Part shown: piece by piece, positions 34,076 through 42,911 of the stretch
Layout: each line of letters starts with the position of its first letter
Position numbering within the stretch: position 1 is the stretch's first letter
NCBI RefSeq assembly: GCF_006442815.1
Contig: NZ_VFVL01000022.1
Span: 1-64,000 of the forward strand
DNA from: Mesorhizobium sp. B2-4-3
GTDB taxonomy: Bacteria > Pseudomonadota > Alphaproteobacteria > Rhizobiales > Rhizobiaceae
Reading direction: 5' to 3'
Length of the DNA: 64,000 nucleotides
The notes under the pieces: generated by a model
Databases searched by the model: none
The model's input: only the letters and a program-made list of their open reading frames with translations
What the model was told of the DNA's origin: nothing
Translations under genes and position numbers: made by a program

Positions 34076-36419
34076 ATGGTCCACATCATCCCCCTGTTCG
34101 TCGGCGAGCGCCGGCTCGATACCGGCAATGCGGTGCAATATCCGGACGCCTCGCCGGTCGGCGAGGCGGTGCAGCAGCTCGGCGACAGGTGGCAGGCCGC
34201 CGCCGAGCGTTACGAGCAACGCAGGGCGCAGCAACAGGCCTTCGACACCGAGATCGCCGCGCGCCGGCTGAACGGCGAGCTCGCCCAGGCCGAAGTCGAG
34301 ACAGTGGCCAATGCGCCCGCCGATGGCGCCGGCCTGCACCAAGCCATGTACGGCCAGGTAAATCCACACACCGGCCAGGTGGTGAAGACTGGCCTGTTCG
34401 ACACGCTGTTCGGCAATTTCCTGAAGCAGGCGCCACCCGAACTGCGCCCAGGTCTTGCCAGCCGCAAGGAAGCGCTGCGGGAGGCGGGCGCAATACGCCT
34501 GGCGCTCCAGCAAAATCAGCGCCGCAAGCAATATGAACAGGATCAGCTGGCGGAGGTCCACAGCGCCGAGTTCAGCAACATCGCGCAAAGCGACCCGAAC
34601 GACACCGCTGCCTTCGACGCCTCTCGGCAGGCCGGCCTCGACCTTCTTGCCAAGATGGACCTCGACCCGCAGATCAGGCTGCAGGCCGAAGCCGACTGGC
34701 GCGCCAGCACGGCGAAGGCGCGGATGCAGGCGCTGATCGCCCAGGACCCGCGCCGCGCCGCCGAGATGCTGAGCGCCGGACCGGTCGCCAGCGACGGCAT
34801 GGGCGAGACTGTGCGCGCGCAGCTTGGTGCCGGCGCGCAGGATGAGCAGGCCGCCGCGAAGGGCGACTGGCGTCGCAACAAGACGCCGGACGAAGCGATC
34901 GCCCAGGCGTTCGCCGACGTTCCCGAAGAGGAACAGCAAGCGATCCGCCGACAGGCGAAGGCCGCCAGCCTCGCTCAAGAGGTCAAGATCCGCGCCGCCA
35001 TCGATCGCGCGGAAGCGGAAGCTCCCGACGAGATCGCACGGACCGGCACCTACTCCGGCAACATACCGGGCGAGGATGCCTACAAGATCGTCTACGGCCC
35101 GGAAGAAGGCATTAAGCGCCGGCAGGATCTCGAATGGCAGGTCGATGTCGGGAAGAAGATTTTCGACATGGGGGCCATGTCGAACCAGGCCATCAATGCA
35201 GCCGTTGTCAATGCCGAGGCCGGCCCGAATTCGTCGCCAGACAAAGAGCGCGACGAGGCAACCGCCGTCGCGGCAAAGCTGGTCCTGGAGAGGAGGCGGG
35301 TCGATTCAGGTGGCTATGTCAGCGATACGTCTCAAGATATCTCCGCGGGCTGGAAAGCCGTATTTGGCACTGGCCCTTCCGATCCAGAGGCTTATGACCA
35401 GGACACATACGACAGAACAATAGAATTGTCTGTCGCCAGGCAAAAAGCATTGGGCATTGATGATGAAAATCTCCAGCCCGTGCCGTTCTCGATTCTTCTC
35501 AAACTTGCCGAGGATCGTGACAGCGGAAGTATGTACTTCATGGACAACTATGCCAAGGCAAGCGAGTTGTTCTTGCGTACGAAAGGTCCCGTCGCGCGAG
35601 CATCTCTGGTCCGGGAACTGGATGCTGCCGGTCTGGGTGGAATTCTCCCCGGCGGCAAGCCACGCCTTTCCGTGGGCGAAGTATTTCGAGCGGATGCGAA
35701 AGCCATCGGCAAAGAAACCGCGAATGCCGGGATATTCGCGGGCAAATTGATCAAAGGGGCTGGCTACGTTGTTTCCCTTGGATCAAGCGAGCCTCCCGAT
35801 TTCAGCCATGGGTACTACGAGCCAGCGAACAGCACCGAGAAGGTGATGATGCGTCAGCAAGGCGACGCATTGAGTTGGGGATACCGGTGCCCGGGGTTGG
35901 TCGAGTTCTTGAGGCTGCGATGCCGCAGGCGGTTGAGCGGATCGGTTCTGGAGCGGCAGCGCAAGCAGAACGTTCCATTGCGACCAATTCCAGTGAAGGC
36001 GCTTCACTTGCGCAACCTAAGGACGAGATTGCGAGCAGAAGCGCAAACATCTATGATCCTCCAGTCAAAACAGTTCGCTCGATTTTCGACGATTACCCAG
36101 GTGCGGTGAAGGCTGATGACAACGAAAAGCTCCTCATCGACGCCAAAACCGGAAGGCAACTCTCCGATCCCGAGACCGGAAGACTCCTCTACGACAGCGA
36201 AGGAAGAGGCCTCGGCGGAAAACCGTGGTCGGCCGAAGAGTGGTGGGCGGAGAAGACATCGCCGTCCTACCGAAAGAATATGACGCCCTTGCGGAGGCAG
36301 CGACTGGCAAGGGCCATACGGCAGTCGAGGCGGGAGCGCTTCCAAAACGAGTAGTCGGGAATACGTTGCTCCAGGCCCGAACGGCCCCGAAAGGTCGTTT
36401 TGAAGATGGCCAGGACTAA
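34076..36419 (+). pseudogene. ejection-type carrier protein copy 3, C-terminal domain broken by two frameshifts
   Basis: The first ~600 residues are intact and closely match copy 2, then diverge. As read, the frame exits at 36109 in low-complexity Arg-rich sequence. Moving back one base at the GGGG run 35877-35880 restores IPVPGVGRVLEAAMPQAVE and NIYDPPVKTVRSIFDDYPG. A second one-base shift at the AAAA run 36219-36222 restores VVGRRVVGGEDIAVLPKEYD and EAATGKGHTAVEAGALP to a stop at 36419. The repaired protein would be about 781 aa, like copy 1. This third C-terminal domain is different from the others; no immunity gene follows. The position right after the gp14-like gene is the canonical ejection-protein slot. 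Confidence 0.7.
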
Positions 36420-36458
36420 CCGCCCGACCTCAGCCCACGCACTGACCCCAATCTTTCC

Positions 36459-36483
36459 AGCCTCGCTTTCGCGGGGCTTTTTT
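36459..36483 (+). terminator. intrinsic terminator before tail fibre gene
   Basis: AGCCTCGC (36459-36466) pairs with GCGGGGCT (36471-36478) with one G-T pair and a TTTC loop, followed by a T run to 36483. It would end the ejection-protein transcript 15 bp before the tail fibre start. Confidence 0.75.
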
Positions 36484-36498
36484 CATGGAGCAAGCCTT

Positions 36499-38472
36499 AT
36501 GGCCCGACCTGCAACTGCCGCCGTTCGCCTGTTGACCGGCGAGCGCGAACCCGTGCGCCTGGCGACGATCGCGAATATCACCCTTTACGGCCTGCAGACC
36601 ATCGACGGTGTGCTGACGCAAGTCGGCGACCGTGTGCTGGTCAAGGACCAGGCCGACCAGACCCAGAATGGCATCTACACGGCGAGCGAGGGCCAGTGGT
36701 TCCGCGCCGCCGACGCCCGCGCCGCGCGTACCATGCAGAAGGGCACGACGGTGCATGTGCAGGAGGGCGCCGTCTCGGCTGATCGCGTCTACGCCTTCGA
36801 GACGCTGGATCCGGTGATCGGAGCCGACCCGATTGTGCTCGGCTTCTATCTCTCGCAGGACACGCTTGGCGACGCCGTGAATGCCGCCAATGCCGCAGCC
36901 ATAAGCGCGGCCGCGGCGCTGATCTCCAAGAATGCCGCCGCCACCAGCGCCACCAACGCGGCGGGCTCGGCGACCGGGGCGGCCGGCTCCGCCACAGCCG
37001 CGTCCACTTCCGCCACCAATGCCGCGACCAGCGCCACCAGTGCCGGCAGTTCGGCGACGGCGGCGGCTGGCTCCGCCTCCGCCGCCGCCGGTTCGGCCAC
37101 GAGCGCCGGCACATCGGCAAGCGCCGCTGCCGGCTCGGCTTCCGCCGCATCGAGCTCGGCCACCGCCGCTTCCGGATCCGCCACCAGCGCCGCGACGTCG
37201 GCCACCAACGCGGCGGCGAGTGCGGTCGCTGCCGCCAATGCGGTGGCAGCACTTGGCTATAGCTTTTCCACCAGCACCGCCGATGCCGATCCCGGCAACG
37301 GCACGCTGCGGCTGAACAATGCCAGCGCCGCCTCGGCCACCGCGGCCTATATCGACAACCTCGATTCCAGCGGCGCCACGGTGAGCGGCGTGCTCGATGG
37401 CTTCGACGACAGCACCAACGCCATCAAGGGCCAGCTGACGCTGCGCTCAAAAGCGTCGGCGGCAATCGCCTATGTCTACAACGTCACCGGCTCGGTGGTG
37501 GATGGAACGGGCTATCGCAAACTGACCCTGGCCTATGTCAGCGGCGCCGGCACCTTGCCCAACACCACCGACGGCATCTGGCTGATCTTCGCCCGCGCCG
37601 GCGACAAGGGCGCGGATGGCACCGGCGTGGGCGACTTCACCGGCCCGGCCAGTTCGGTGACCGACAACATCGTGACCTTCGCCGGCACGACAGGGAAGGC
37701 CGGCAAGGACAGTGGTGTGGCGGTGGCGAGCCTGGTCGCCGGGCCGGCCTCGGCCGCGGCCGACAACCTCGCCACGTTCAACGGCACGACGGGCAAGCTG
37801 GTGAAGGACAGCGGCGTGGCGGTGGGGAGCCTGGCGCCGAAGGCCAATGCCTCTTTCACTGGCACCTTCAGCCCGCCAACCAATACCATTGCGCTGAATG
37901 CGCTGGCTGACAGCGTGGCTGTGTCGGTCCTTGGTCGTTCGGCCAATTCGAGCGGCGCCCGAGCGGACATCTCCGCGGGTTCCGATGACACGATCCTGCG
38001 GCGCGTGTCCTCGGCGCTCGGCTTTGGGCAGCTCACCGTCGGCATGGTGCCGGCCGGGCTAGTCACCTATGCCATGCTCGCATCCGGTGCCATCGCATCC
38101 AACAGCGAGTTTCAGCTTGGAACGGCAAGCAAGCTTCTGACGGCGGCCGCATTAAAGTCGACCGTAGCCTACCAGACGCTTACGTCCGGCGCGTCCGTCT
38201 CGTGGGATATGTCGCTCGGCAACAACGCTTCCTTGGCTGCAGGCACGAACGTGACGATCGGCAATCCGACCAATGCGGTGCCCCAGTTTGGCTTCGTGCT
38301 CAAGATCACCGCCGTGACGTCCGCACGCACCGTGAGCCTAAGCTCGAATCTCGTGCCCGCTGCGGGCGTCGAGAGCTTTCCCATCACGATCCAGACGACG
38401 GAAACCGTCTTCCTGGCCGGCTTTGTCGACACGACGAGCCGCCTTGTCATCACCAGCGTTTTGAGAACGTAA
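36499..38472 (+). CDS. phage tail fibre protein
   Basis: 657 aa from the ATG at 36499 with GGAG eight nt upstream. Residues 1-115 are a conserved attachment domain (TIANITLYGLQTIDGVLTQ; VLVKDQADQTQNGIYT). Residues ~120-260 are Ala/Ser/Thr tandem heptad-like repeats (SATNAATSATSAGSSATAA) that form a trimeric shaft. The rest is beta-rich with repeated TTGKxxKDSGVAV units (two copies near 400-450). The receptor-binding tip is probably shared with the two following genes. Confidence 0.85.
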   Translation: MARPATAAVRLLTGEREPVRLATIANITLYGLQTIDGVLTQVGDRVLVKDQADQTQNGIYTASEGQWFRAADARAARTMQKGTTVHVQEGAVSADRVYAFETLDPVIGADPIVLGFYLSQDTLGDAVNAANAAAISAAAALISKNAAATSATNAAGSATGAAGSATAASTSATNAATSATSAGSSATAAAGSASAAAGSATSAGTSASAAAGSASAASSSATAASGSATSAATSATNAAASAVAAANAVAALGYSFSTSTADADPGNGTLRLNNASAASATAAYIDNLDSSGATVSGVLDGFDDSTNAIKGQLTLRSKASAAIAYVYNVTGSVVDGTGYRKLTLAYVSGAGTLPNTTDGIWLIFARAGDKGADGTGVGDFTGPASSVTDNIVTFAGTTGKAGKDSGVAVASLVAGPASAAADNLATFNGTTGKLVKDSGVAVGSLAPKANASFTGTFSPPTNTIALNALADSVAVSVLGRSANSSGARADISAGSDDTILRRVSSALGFGQLTVGMVPAGLVTYAMLASGAIASNSEFQLGTASKLLTAAALKSTVAYQTLTSGASVSWDMSLGNNASLAAGTNVTIGNPTNAVPQFGFVLKITAVTSARTVSLSSNLVPAAGVESFPITIQTTETVFLAGFVDTTSRLVITSVLRT

Positions 38473-38484
38473 AAGGAGAACCCG

Positions 38485-38925
38485 ATGTCTATTCTCGTCC
38501 GCAAGATCAATGACGTTTGGCAGGAGTGGCACGGCTCCTCCATCGTGACCCAGATGGTCGGCACCTACACCGCCGTCTATGGTGACGGCCGGCAGGTCGA
38601 GACGACGTGCGATCCGTACCCCGTCGAAATCCAGATGAACGGCGACAGCCTGCGCGGCTTCTATGACCAGGGCCTTTGGACGATCGAGGAGGTCGAGGCC
38701 GTGGGTGGCAGGATTGCGATGCCGTTCGAAGTGCCGGAGGGCAAGCAGCCGGTCGGTTCGCCGTATTATGTGGAAACCGATGGCGTGGTCCAGCAGACCA
38801 ATGAAGTCGAGGACATCCCGCCGGTTCCTGAGCCGCCGACTGTAGAGGCTAAGGTCGCCGCGATGTTGGCCGGCTACGACCTCTCGGTCAGCGAATTGAA
38901 GTCCGCGCTGGGGCTGGGTGTCTGA
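38485..38925 (+). CDS. tail fibre-associated small protein
   Basis: 146 aa with a good AAGGAG site six nt upstream. MSILVRKINDVWQEWHGSS and a Pro-rich acidic linker (EDIPPVPEPPTVE) lead to a C-terminal helix (AAMLAGYDLSVSELKSAL). Placed directly after the fibre and coupled (TGATG) to the LamG gene; possibly a fibre chaperone or adaptor. Family not recognised. Confidence 0.5.
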   Translation: MSILVRKINDVWQEWHGSSIVTQMVGTYTAVYGDGRQVETTCDPYPVEIQMNGDSLRGFYDQGLWTIEEVEAVGGRIAMPFEVPEGKQPVGSPYYVETDGVVQQTNEVEDIPPVPEPPTVEAKVAAMLAGYDLSVSELKSALGLGV

Positions 38926-39632
38926 TGTATCCCGGCATCATTCCCCGGATTACCCAGCAGCCTGTTAAAAAGGCTACCTTGCTTCTTCATTTCGAAGGAG
39001 CTAACTCCTCTCAGGTCTTTATTGATGACAGTCTGAACAACCTCACCATCGCTGCTGCTGGCAACGCGCAGATAGATACGAGCACCTTCGTTTTTGGGGC
39101 ATCTTGCGGGACTTTCGACGGCACTGGCGATTACTTATACACGGATGACCCTAGAGCCTTCGTCGGCACCGGCGACTTCACTATCGAAGGTCGAGTTTGC
39201 TGCACGAACGAGGCGAGCGCCGGTCGGCCACTATTCGACACTCGAGCCGTGACTGGCGGGCTGGGTATGTACCTCAGTTTGAACTCTAGCGAATCACTCG
39301 TGCTGTCTACCAGCACGACAGCGGCGGGAAATGACAAAGTTCGTCAGGCATCAAGCAGCCTGACAGTGGGAACGTGGTACAGTTGGGCTGTTTGTAGGGT
39401 ATCTGGCACGTGGCGATGTTTCCTCAATGGGGCGACGTTCGGATCGTCGTTCTCTGACACTCAGGTCTTTCCCACACAAGCCGTCACCATTGGAGCTTTC
39501 ATCGACACACGAGACTCCAGTGGCCCTAACAACAAGTTCAAGGGCAATTTGGACGAGTTTCGCATTTCTAACATTGCCCGCTACACCGCTAACTATACGC
39601 CGGCCGGATCCGCATTCAGCCGATATGACTAG
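38925..39632 (+). CDS. LamG/concanavalin-like lectin tail protein
   Basis: 235 aa. KATLLLHFEGANSSQVFIDDS, FGASCGTFDGTGDYLYTDD, the GTGDFTIEGRVCC strand and FKGNLDEFRISNIARYTANYTP at the C-terminus are LamG-like (Laminin_G_3) hallmarks. It likely recognises host-surface glycans at the tail tip. GC content is lower than in the fibre gene, consistent with frequent replacement of receptor-binding modules. Confidence 0.8.
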   Translation: MYPGIIPRITQQPVKKATLLLHFEGANSSQVFIDDSLNNLTIAAAGNAQIDTSTFVFGASCGTFDGTGDYLYTDDPRAFVGTGDFTIEGRVCCTNEASAGRPLFDTRAVTGGLGMYLSLNSSESLVLSTSTTAAGNDKVRQASSSLTVGTWYSWAVCRVSGTWRCFLNGATFGSSFSDTQVFPTQAVTIGAFIDTRDSSGPNNKFKGNLDEFRISNIARYTANYTPAGSAFSRYD

Positions 39633-40282
39633 GGGTTTGGTGTAGCAATGTAATCCCAAACGCTTTGGATATTGCAACTCTCGATAAACGCGGTTCGATC
39701 AAGAGTTTTGTGAAGGATGGTTGAGATCGAGTAGCTGAGGCCGACGAAGAAATCGAAGTAGTCTGCAGCCGTATAGTCATAATTTACTATGCCTTTGTCG
39801 CCGCATTCGAACGTGACGTAGGGACGACTGTTCCGAAGGTGCTGAACAGCGCCCCTTAGGATGGTAAGGTCACCGCCCTCGGCATCGACCTTGATATAGC
39901 GGATTGGATAGTTCTGCACGACATCGTCAAGACGGCGGACGGGCACCACGATCTCGCGCCGCTCCAATGTATCGTCATGATAGATGCGCTCGCGGAAGCC
40001 GCTGTATTCGGGGAACTCAGGCACATAAACGAATGGTGCCATGTTTGCTGAAGTGCCCAGCGCCCAGTTTCGAAGCGTCACGTTTGATTGCTTGGACAAC
40101 CTCTTCTGAAGCGTTTTGAACTGTTCCGGCAAAGGTTCGAAGGCATATACATGGCCGGTTCCGCCAACCAGTTCCGCCAGCGGCTGAGTGTGCCTCCCGG
40201 TGTGCGCGCCGCAGTCGATGGCAATATCGCCTGGCTTGAGCACTGACCTATAGAAGTCTTCGACAGCTTGTTCGTAATTCAC
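39629..40282 (-). CDS. FkbM family methyltransferase, moron gene
   Basis: 217 aa. FkbM signatures: GDIAIDCGAHTGRHTQPLAEL (SAM motif I) near residue 17, VYAFEPLPEQFKTLQKRL, and IRYIKVDAEGGDLTILRGA near 130. FkbM enzymes are O-methyltransferases, often acting on sugars. Antisense to the structural genes, overlapping the LamG end by 4 bp, AT-richer than neighbours. It could modify host surface glycans (receptor masking); that role is inferred. Confidence 0.85.
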   Translation of the reverse strand: MNYEQAVEDFYRSVLKPGDIAIDCGAHTGRHTQPLAELVGGTGHVYAFEPLPEQFKTLQKRLSKQSNVTLRNWALGTSANMAPFVYVPEFPEYSGFRERIYHDDTLERREIVVPVRRLDDVVQNYPIRYIKVDAEGGDLTILRGAVQHLRNSRPYVTFECGDKGIVNYDYTAADYFDFFVGLSYSISTILHKTLDRTAFIESCNIQSVWDYIATPNP

Positions 40283-40403
40283 GCGCTTCGCTTCTATCAG
40301 AGTTTACTCACTTTTACCGAATAGCGCTCCGGTCGATGGAGCGCAACCACCCAAACAATCACCAATGACAGCTTCGCCAGGGGCAGGCGGAAAGGAACCC
40401 ACC

Positions 40404-41144
40404 ATGGACCGCAATTTCGCGCGTGCCCTTTCGCTCGTCCTCTCGTCTGAGGGCGGCTGGTCGGACAATCCCGCCGATCCCGGCGGCGCGACCATGAAGG
40501 GCGTCACGCTCGCCAATTTCCGCCGCTACGTCAAAGCCGACGCCACCAAGGCCGATCTTCGCAAGATCAGTGATGATCAGGTGGCCACGGTTTACCGGCG
40601 TTTCTACTGGGATACCGTCAGCGGCGCCGACCTTCCCGCCGGCGTCGACTATGCCGTCTTCGACTTTGCCGTGAACAGCGGGCCGGGCAGGGCGGCGAAA
40701 TATCTTCAAGCTGTGCTCGGCGTTGCCCAGGACGGCCGCATCGGCCCGGCCACGCTTGCCGCGGCAAGGGGAAAACCCGCCGGCGTCGTCATCGATGCGC
40801 TCTGCGACGCCCGGCTCGCCTTCCTCGAAAGGCTGCCGACGTGGCCGAGCTTCGGCCGAGGCTGGAGCGCGCGTGTCGCCTCGGTGCGCCGGCAGGCGCT
40901 GCTGATGTCGGCCACGCCGCTGACGACGACGATATCGGTGCCGACGGCGCCTGCATCCGCCGATGGTGCGGGACCAACCCCGCCGCCCGCGGAGTCGCAT
41001 GCCGGCGGCGAGGCGCCCGCCGCGCCGCACAAATCCACATCGCCCATCAAAGCAACGGGCATCCTTGCGCTGATCGCGCTCGGCTCCCTGGCTGCCTGGG
41101 CCATGCATCTTCCCTGCAATCTCTTCGGAGTGTTCTGCCAATGA
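40404..41144 (+). CDS. endolysin, GH108 family with C-terminal membrane helix
   Basis: 246 aa from the ATG at 40404 (AAGGA upstream) rather than 40365. SEGGWSDNPADPGGATMKGVT near residues 14-34 holds the catalytic Glu of GH108 muramidases; YWDTVSGADLPAGVDYAVFDFAVNSGP and GVAQDGRIGPATLAA fit the PG-binding part. A Pro/Ala-rich linker leads to one transmembrane helix (GILALIALGSLAAWAMHL), so the enzyme is probably tethered until holin action. It degrades peptidoglycan at lysis. Overlaps the next gene by 4 nt. Confidence 0.85.
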   Translation: MDRNFARALSLVLSSEGGWSDNPADPGGATMKGVTLANFRRYVKADATKADLRKISDDQVATVYRRFYWDTVSGADLPAGVDYAVFDFAVNSGPGRAAKYLQAVLGVAQDGRIGPATLAAARGKPAGVVIDALCDARLAFLERLPTWPSFGRGWSARVASVRRQALLMSATPLTTTISVPTAPASADGAGPTPPPAESHAGGEAPAAPHKSTSPIKATGILALIALGSLAAWAMHLPCNLFGVFCQ

Positions 41145-41344
41145 TTGCCGTCATCATCCGCATCGCCCTGCGCTATGGCGCGGGCGTGCTTGTCGCGCGC
41201 GGCCTTCTGGGCGCCGACGACGCCTCGGCGTTTTCCGCCGATCCCGACATTCAGATGGCGCTGGAGACTGGACTCGGTCTCGCCATCGCTGCAATGGCCG
41301 AGTGGTGGCACCTGCTCGCGCGCCGGTTCGGCTGGGAGCACTGA
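41141..41344 (+). CDS. small holin-like membrane protein
   Basis: 67 aa in ATGA overlap with the endolysin. Two hydrophobic segments (IAVIIRIALRYGAGVLVARG and LETGLGLAIAAMAEWWHLLA) separated by an acidic loop fit a two-helix class of small phage holins or lysis regulators. Placement between endolysin and spanin genes supports this. Confidence 0.6.
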   Translation: MIAVIIRIALRYGAGVLVARGLLGADDASAFSADPDIQMALETGLGLAIAAMAEWWHLLARRFGWEH

Positions 41345-41346
41345 CC

Positions 41347-41457
41347 ATGGAAAATCTCAAGTCTGTCCTCGCCCAGCTGCTCGAGCAGGCGAGGTCGTAT
41401 GTGATCGTCGGCGCCGTCTGCTTCGTAGCCGGTCTTCTCATCGGAGCGCTGCTATGA
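41347..41457 (+). CDS. 36-aa transmembrane protein of the lysis cassette
   Basis: A tiny ORF: ENLKSVLAQLLEQARSYV, then one transmembrane helix (IVGAVCFVAGLLIGALL). It starts 2 bp after the previous stop and overlaps the next start (ATGA), so it is placed like a real coupled gene. Confidence 0.5.
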   Translation: MENLKSVLAQLLEQARSYVIVGAVCFVAGLLIGALL

Positions 41458-41693
41458 GCGCGCTGCTGGCATGGCTTCTCGGCAATCCGACCATCCTGGC
41501 CATCGGCGCCGGCCTTGTCGGCGCGCTCGGCTGGGGCTTCCACCAGCGCCTCGCCGGCGCGCGGGCCGAGCGCGGCAGGCAGGCTGAAGCCGAAATCGCG
41601 GCCCGTAATGTCGCCGATCAGGTCGACAACGATATCGGCGCTTTGCCGGTCGACGCGGTCAGGAAGGAGCTGAAGTCATGGGCAAGGGACTGA
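41454..41693 (+). CDS. inner-membrane spanin-like (Rz) protein
   Basis: 79 aa. An N-terminal transmembrane helix (ILAIGAGLVGALGWGFHQRL) and a charged coiled-coil region (RAERGRQAEAEIAARNVADQVDND). The next lipoprotein gene overlaps its 3' end in another frame, the typical Rz/Rz1 arrangement. It would span the periplasm and fuse the membranes at lysis. Confidence 0.7.
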   Translation: MSALLAWLLGNPTILAIGAGLVGALGWGFHQRLAGARAERGRQAEAEIAARNVADQVDNDIGALPVDAVRKELKSWARD

Positions 41694-41872
41694 TCGTCGC
41701 CGCCATCGCCGCCGCGCTTGCCGGCTGCACGACGGCCAGGGGCGGCTTCTGCGCCGTCGCCTCGCCGATGCGCCTCTCCGCGAGCACGCTCGACAGTCTG
41801 TCTGACCAGGAGGCGAGGGCGCTGCTCGCCCACAACCGCAAAGGTGAAGAACTCTGCGGCTGGAGGCCGTGA
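41678..41872 (+). CDS. outer-membrane spanin-like (Rz1) lipoprotein
   Basis: 64 aa starting inside the Rz-like gene in a different frame. Signal peptide with lipobox (IAAALAGC, Cys about residue 17), mature part short and containing CAVASPMRLSASTL. Small nested lipoprotein genes of this kind are outer-membrane spanin subunits. Confidence 0.7.
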   Translation: MGKGLIVAAIAAALAGCTTARGGFCAVASPMRLSASTLDSLSDQEARALLAHNRKGEELCGWRP

Positions 41873-42195
41873 TGCACGACATTTTCGATCTTCTGGGCAT
41901 CAAGGGCCAGGTCGTGGCGGCCGGGCTCGCCGGCGGCGTGCTGCGGGCGCTGTCGCGGCACCGCTACAAGCTGCGCGAAATGGTTGCCTCGCCGATCTGC
42001 GGCGCCCTGGCAGCCGCCTATCTGACACTGCCTGCCGTCGCCTGGGTCCGCGCAAGCAGCCTGCCGATGCCCGATACTGCCGACGATACCACCACGCTTG
42101 CCGCCGCTTTCCTGATCGGCGTCTCTGCAATGTGGATCTCGGACATCGTTTTCGAGGTGGTGGTGCGAAGATTCAAACAAACGCCGGATTCCTGA
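41872..42195 (+). CDS. phage small membrane protein, last gene of the phage region
   Basis: 107 aa from the ATG at 41872, six nt after GGAGG. Hydrophobic segments near residues 10-27, 42-62 and 78-98, ending RRFKQTPDS. It shares the lysis operon (one-base overlap) and may be a second holin or antiholin. No phage-like gene follows; msrA begins 150 bp later. Confidence 0.55.
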   Translation: MHDIFDLLGIKGQVVAAGLAGGVLRALSRHRYKLREMVASPICGALAAAYLTLPAVAWVRASSLPMPDTADDTTTLAAAFLIGVSAMWISDIVFEVVVRRFKQTPDS

Positions 42196-42348
42196 TCGCG
42201 GCGGGCCGAAACCGCGCAGGCATCGAGACGTTGACTGCAGATCGTCCACACCGGACCAAGATGCCGGTGTCAGAGGTTGGCCCGATCGAGCCGCTGGAAG
42301 AATCCAGGCGCAACGCCTATCTATGGAGCAATCCAACGGAGGTGTGAC

Positions 42349-42870
42349 ATGGCTTCTTCCACTGAACGCGCGGTCCTTGCGGGCGGTTGCTTCTGGGGCA
42401 TGCAGGATTTGATCCGGCGCCTGCCCGGCGTGATCTCAACGCGAGTGGGCTACAGCGGTGGCGATGTCCCCAACGCCACCTACCGCAACCATGGCACCCA
42501 CGCCGAGGCGATCGAGATCAACTTCGATCCGGCCAGGACCAGCTTCCGTACGCTGCTCGAATTCTTCTTCCAGATCCACGATCCGACGACCAAGAACCGC
42601 CAGGGCAACGATACTGGCGCGAGCTATCGCTCGGCGATTTTCTACATCAGCGATGAACAGAAGCGGATCGCCGAGGACACGATAGCCGACGTCGACGCGT
42701 CAGGCCTATGGCCTGGCAAGGTCGTCACCGAGCTCGCCCCGGTCGGTCCCTTCTGGGAAGCGGAGCCCGAGCATCAGGACTATCTCGAGCGCTATCCCAA
42801 CGGCTACACCTGCCATTTCGCGCGGCCGGGCTGGAAGCTTCCGGTCCGCCAACAGGCGGCGGCGTCATAG
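42349..42870 (+). CDS. msrA: peptide-methionine (S)-S-oxide reductase
   Basis: 173 aa, with CGGAGG upstream of the ATG at 42349. The active-site motif GGCFWGMQ is near residue 12, and GVISTRVGYSGGDVPNATYRNHGTHAEAIEI is classic MsrA. LYS-type resolving-Cys tails are absent (only CHF near residue 158), as in shorter forms. It repairs oxidised methionine using thioredoxin. A strong terminator follows. It lies at the right border of the phage region. Confidence 0.94.
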   Translation: MASSTERAVLAGGCFWGMQDLIRRLPGVISTRVGYSGGDVPNATYRNHGTHAEAIEINFDPARTSFRTLLEFFFQIHDPTTKNRQGNDTGASYRSAIFYISDEQKRIAEDTIADVDASGLWPGKVVTELAPVGPFWEAEPEHQDYLERYPNGYTCHFARPGWKLPVRQQAAAS

Positions 42871-42911
42871 TCACAGATCTGGCTGTTTGACACGGCCTTA
42901 CGCTTTGATCC

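Noticed and set aside
34076..36109. Programmed frameshifting in carrier copy 3
   Set aside because: No slippery heptamer or downstream structure was seen at 35877 or 36219; two separate one-base deletions are simpler.
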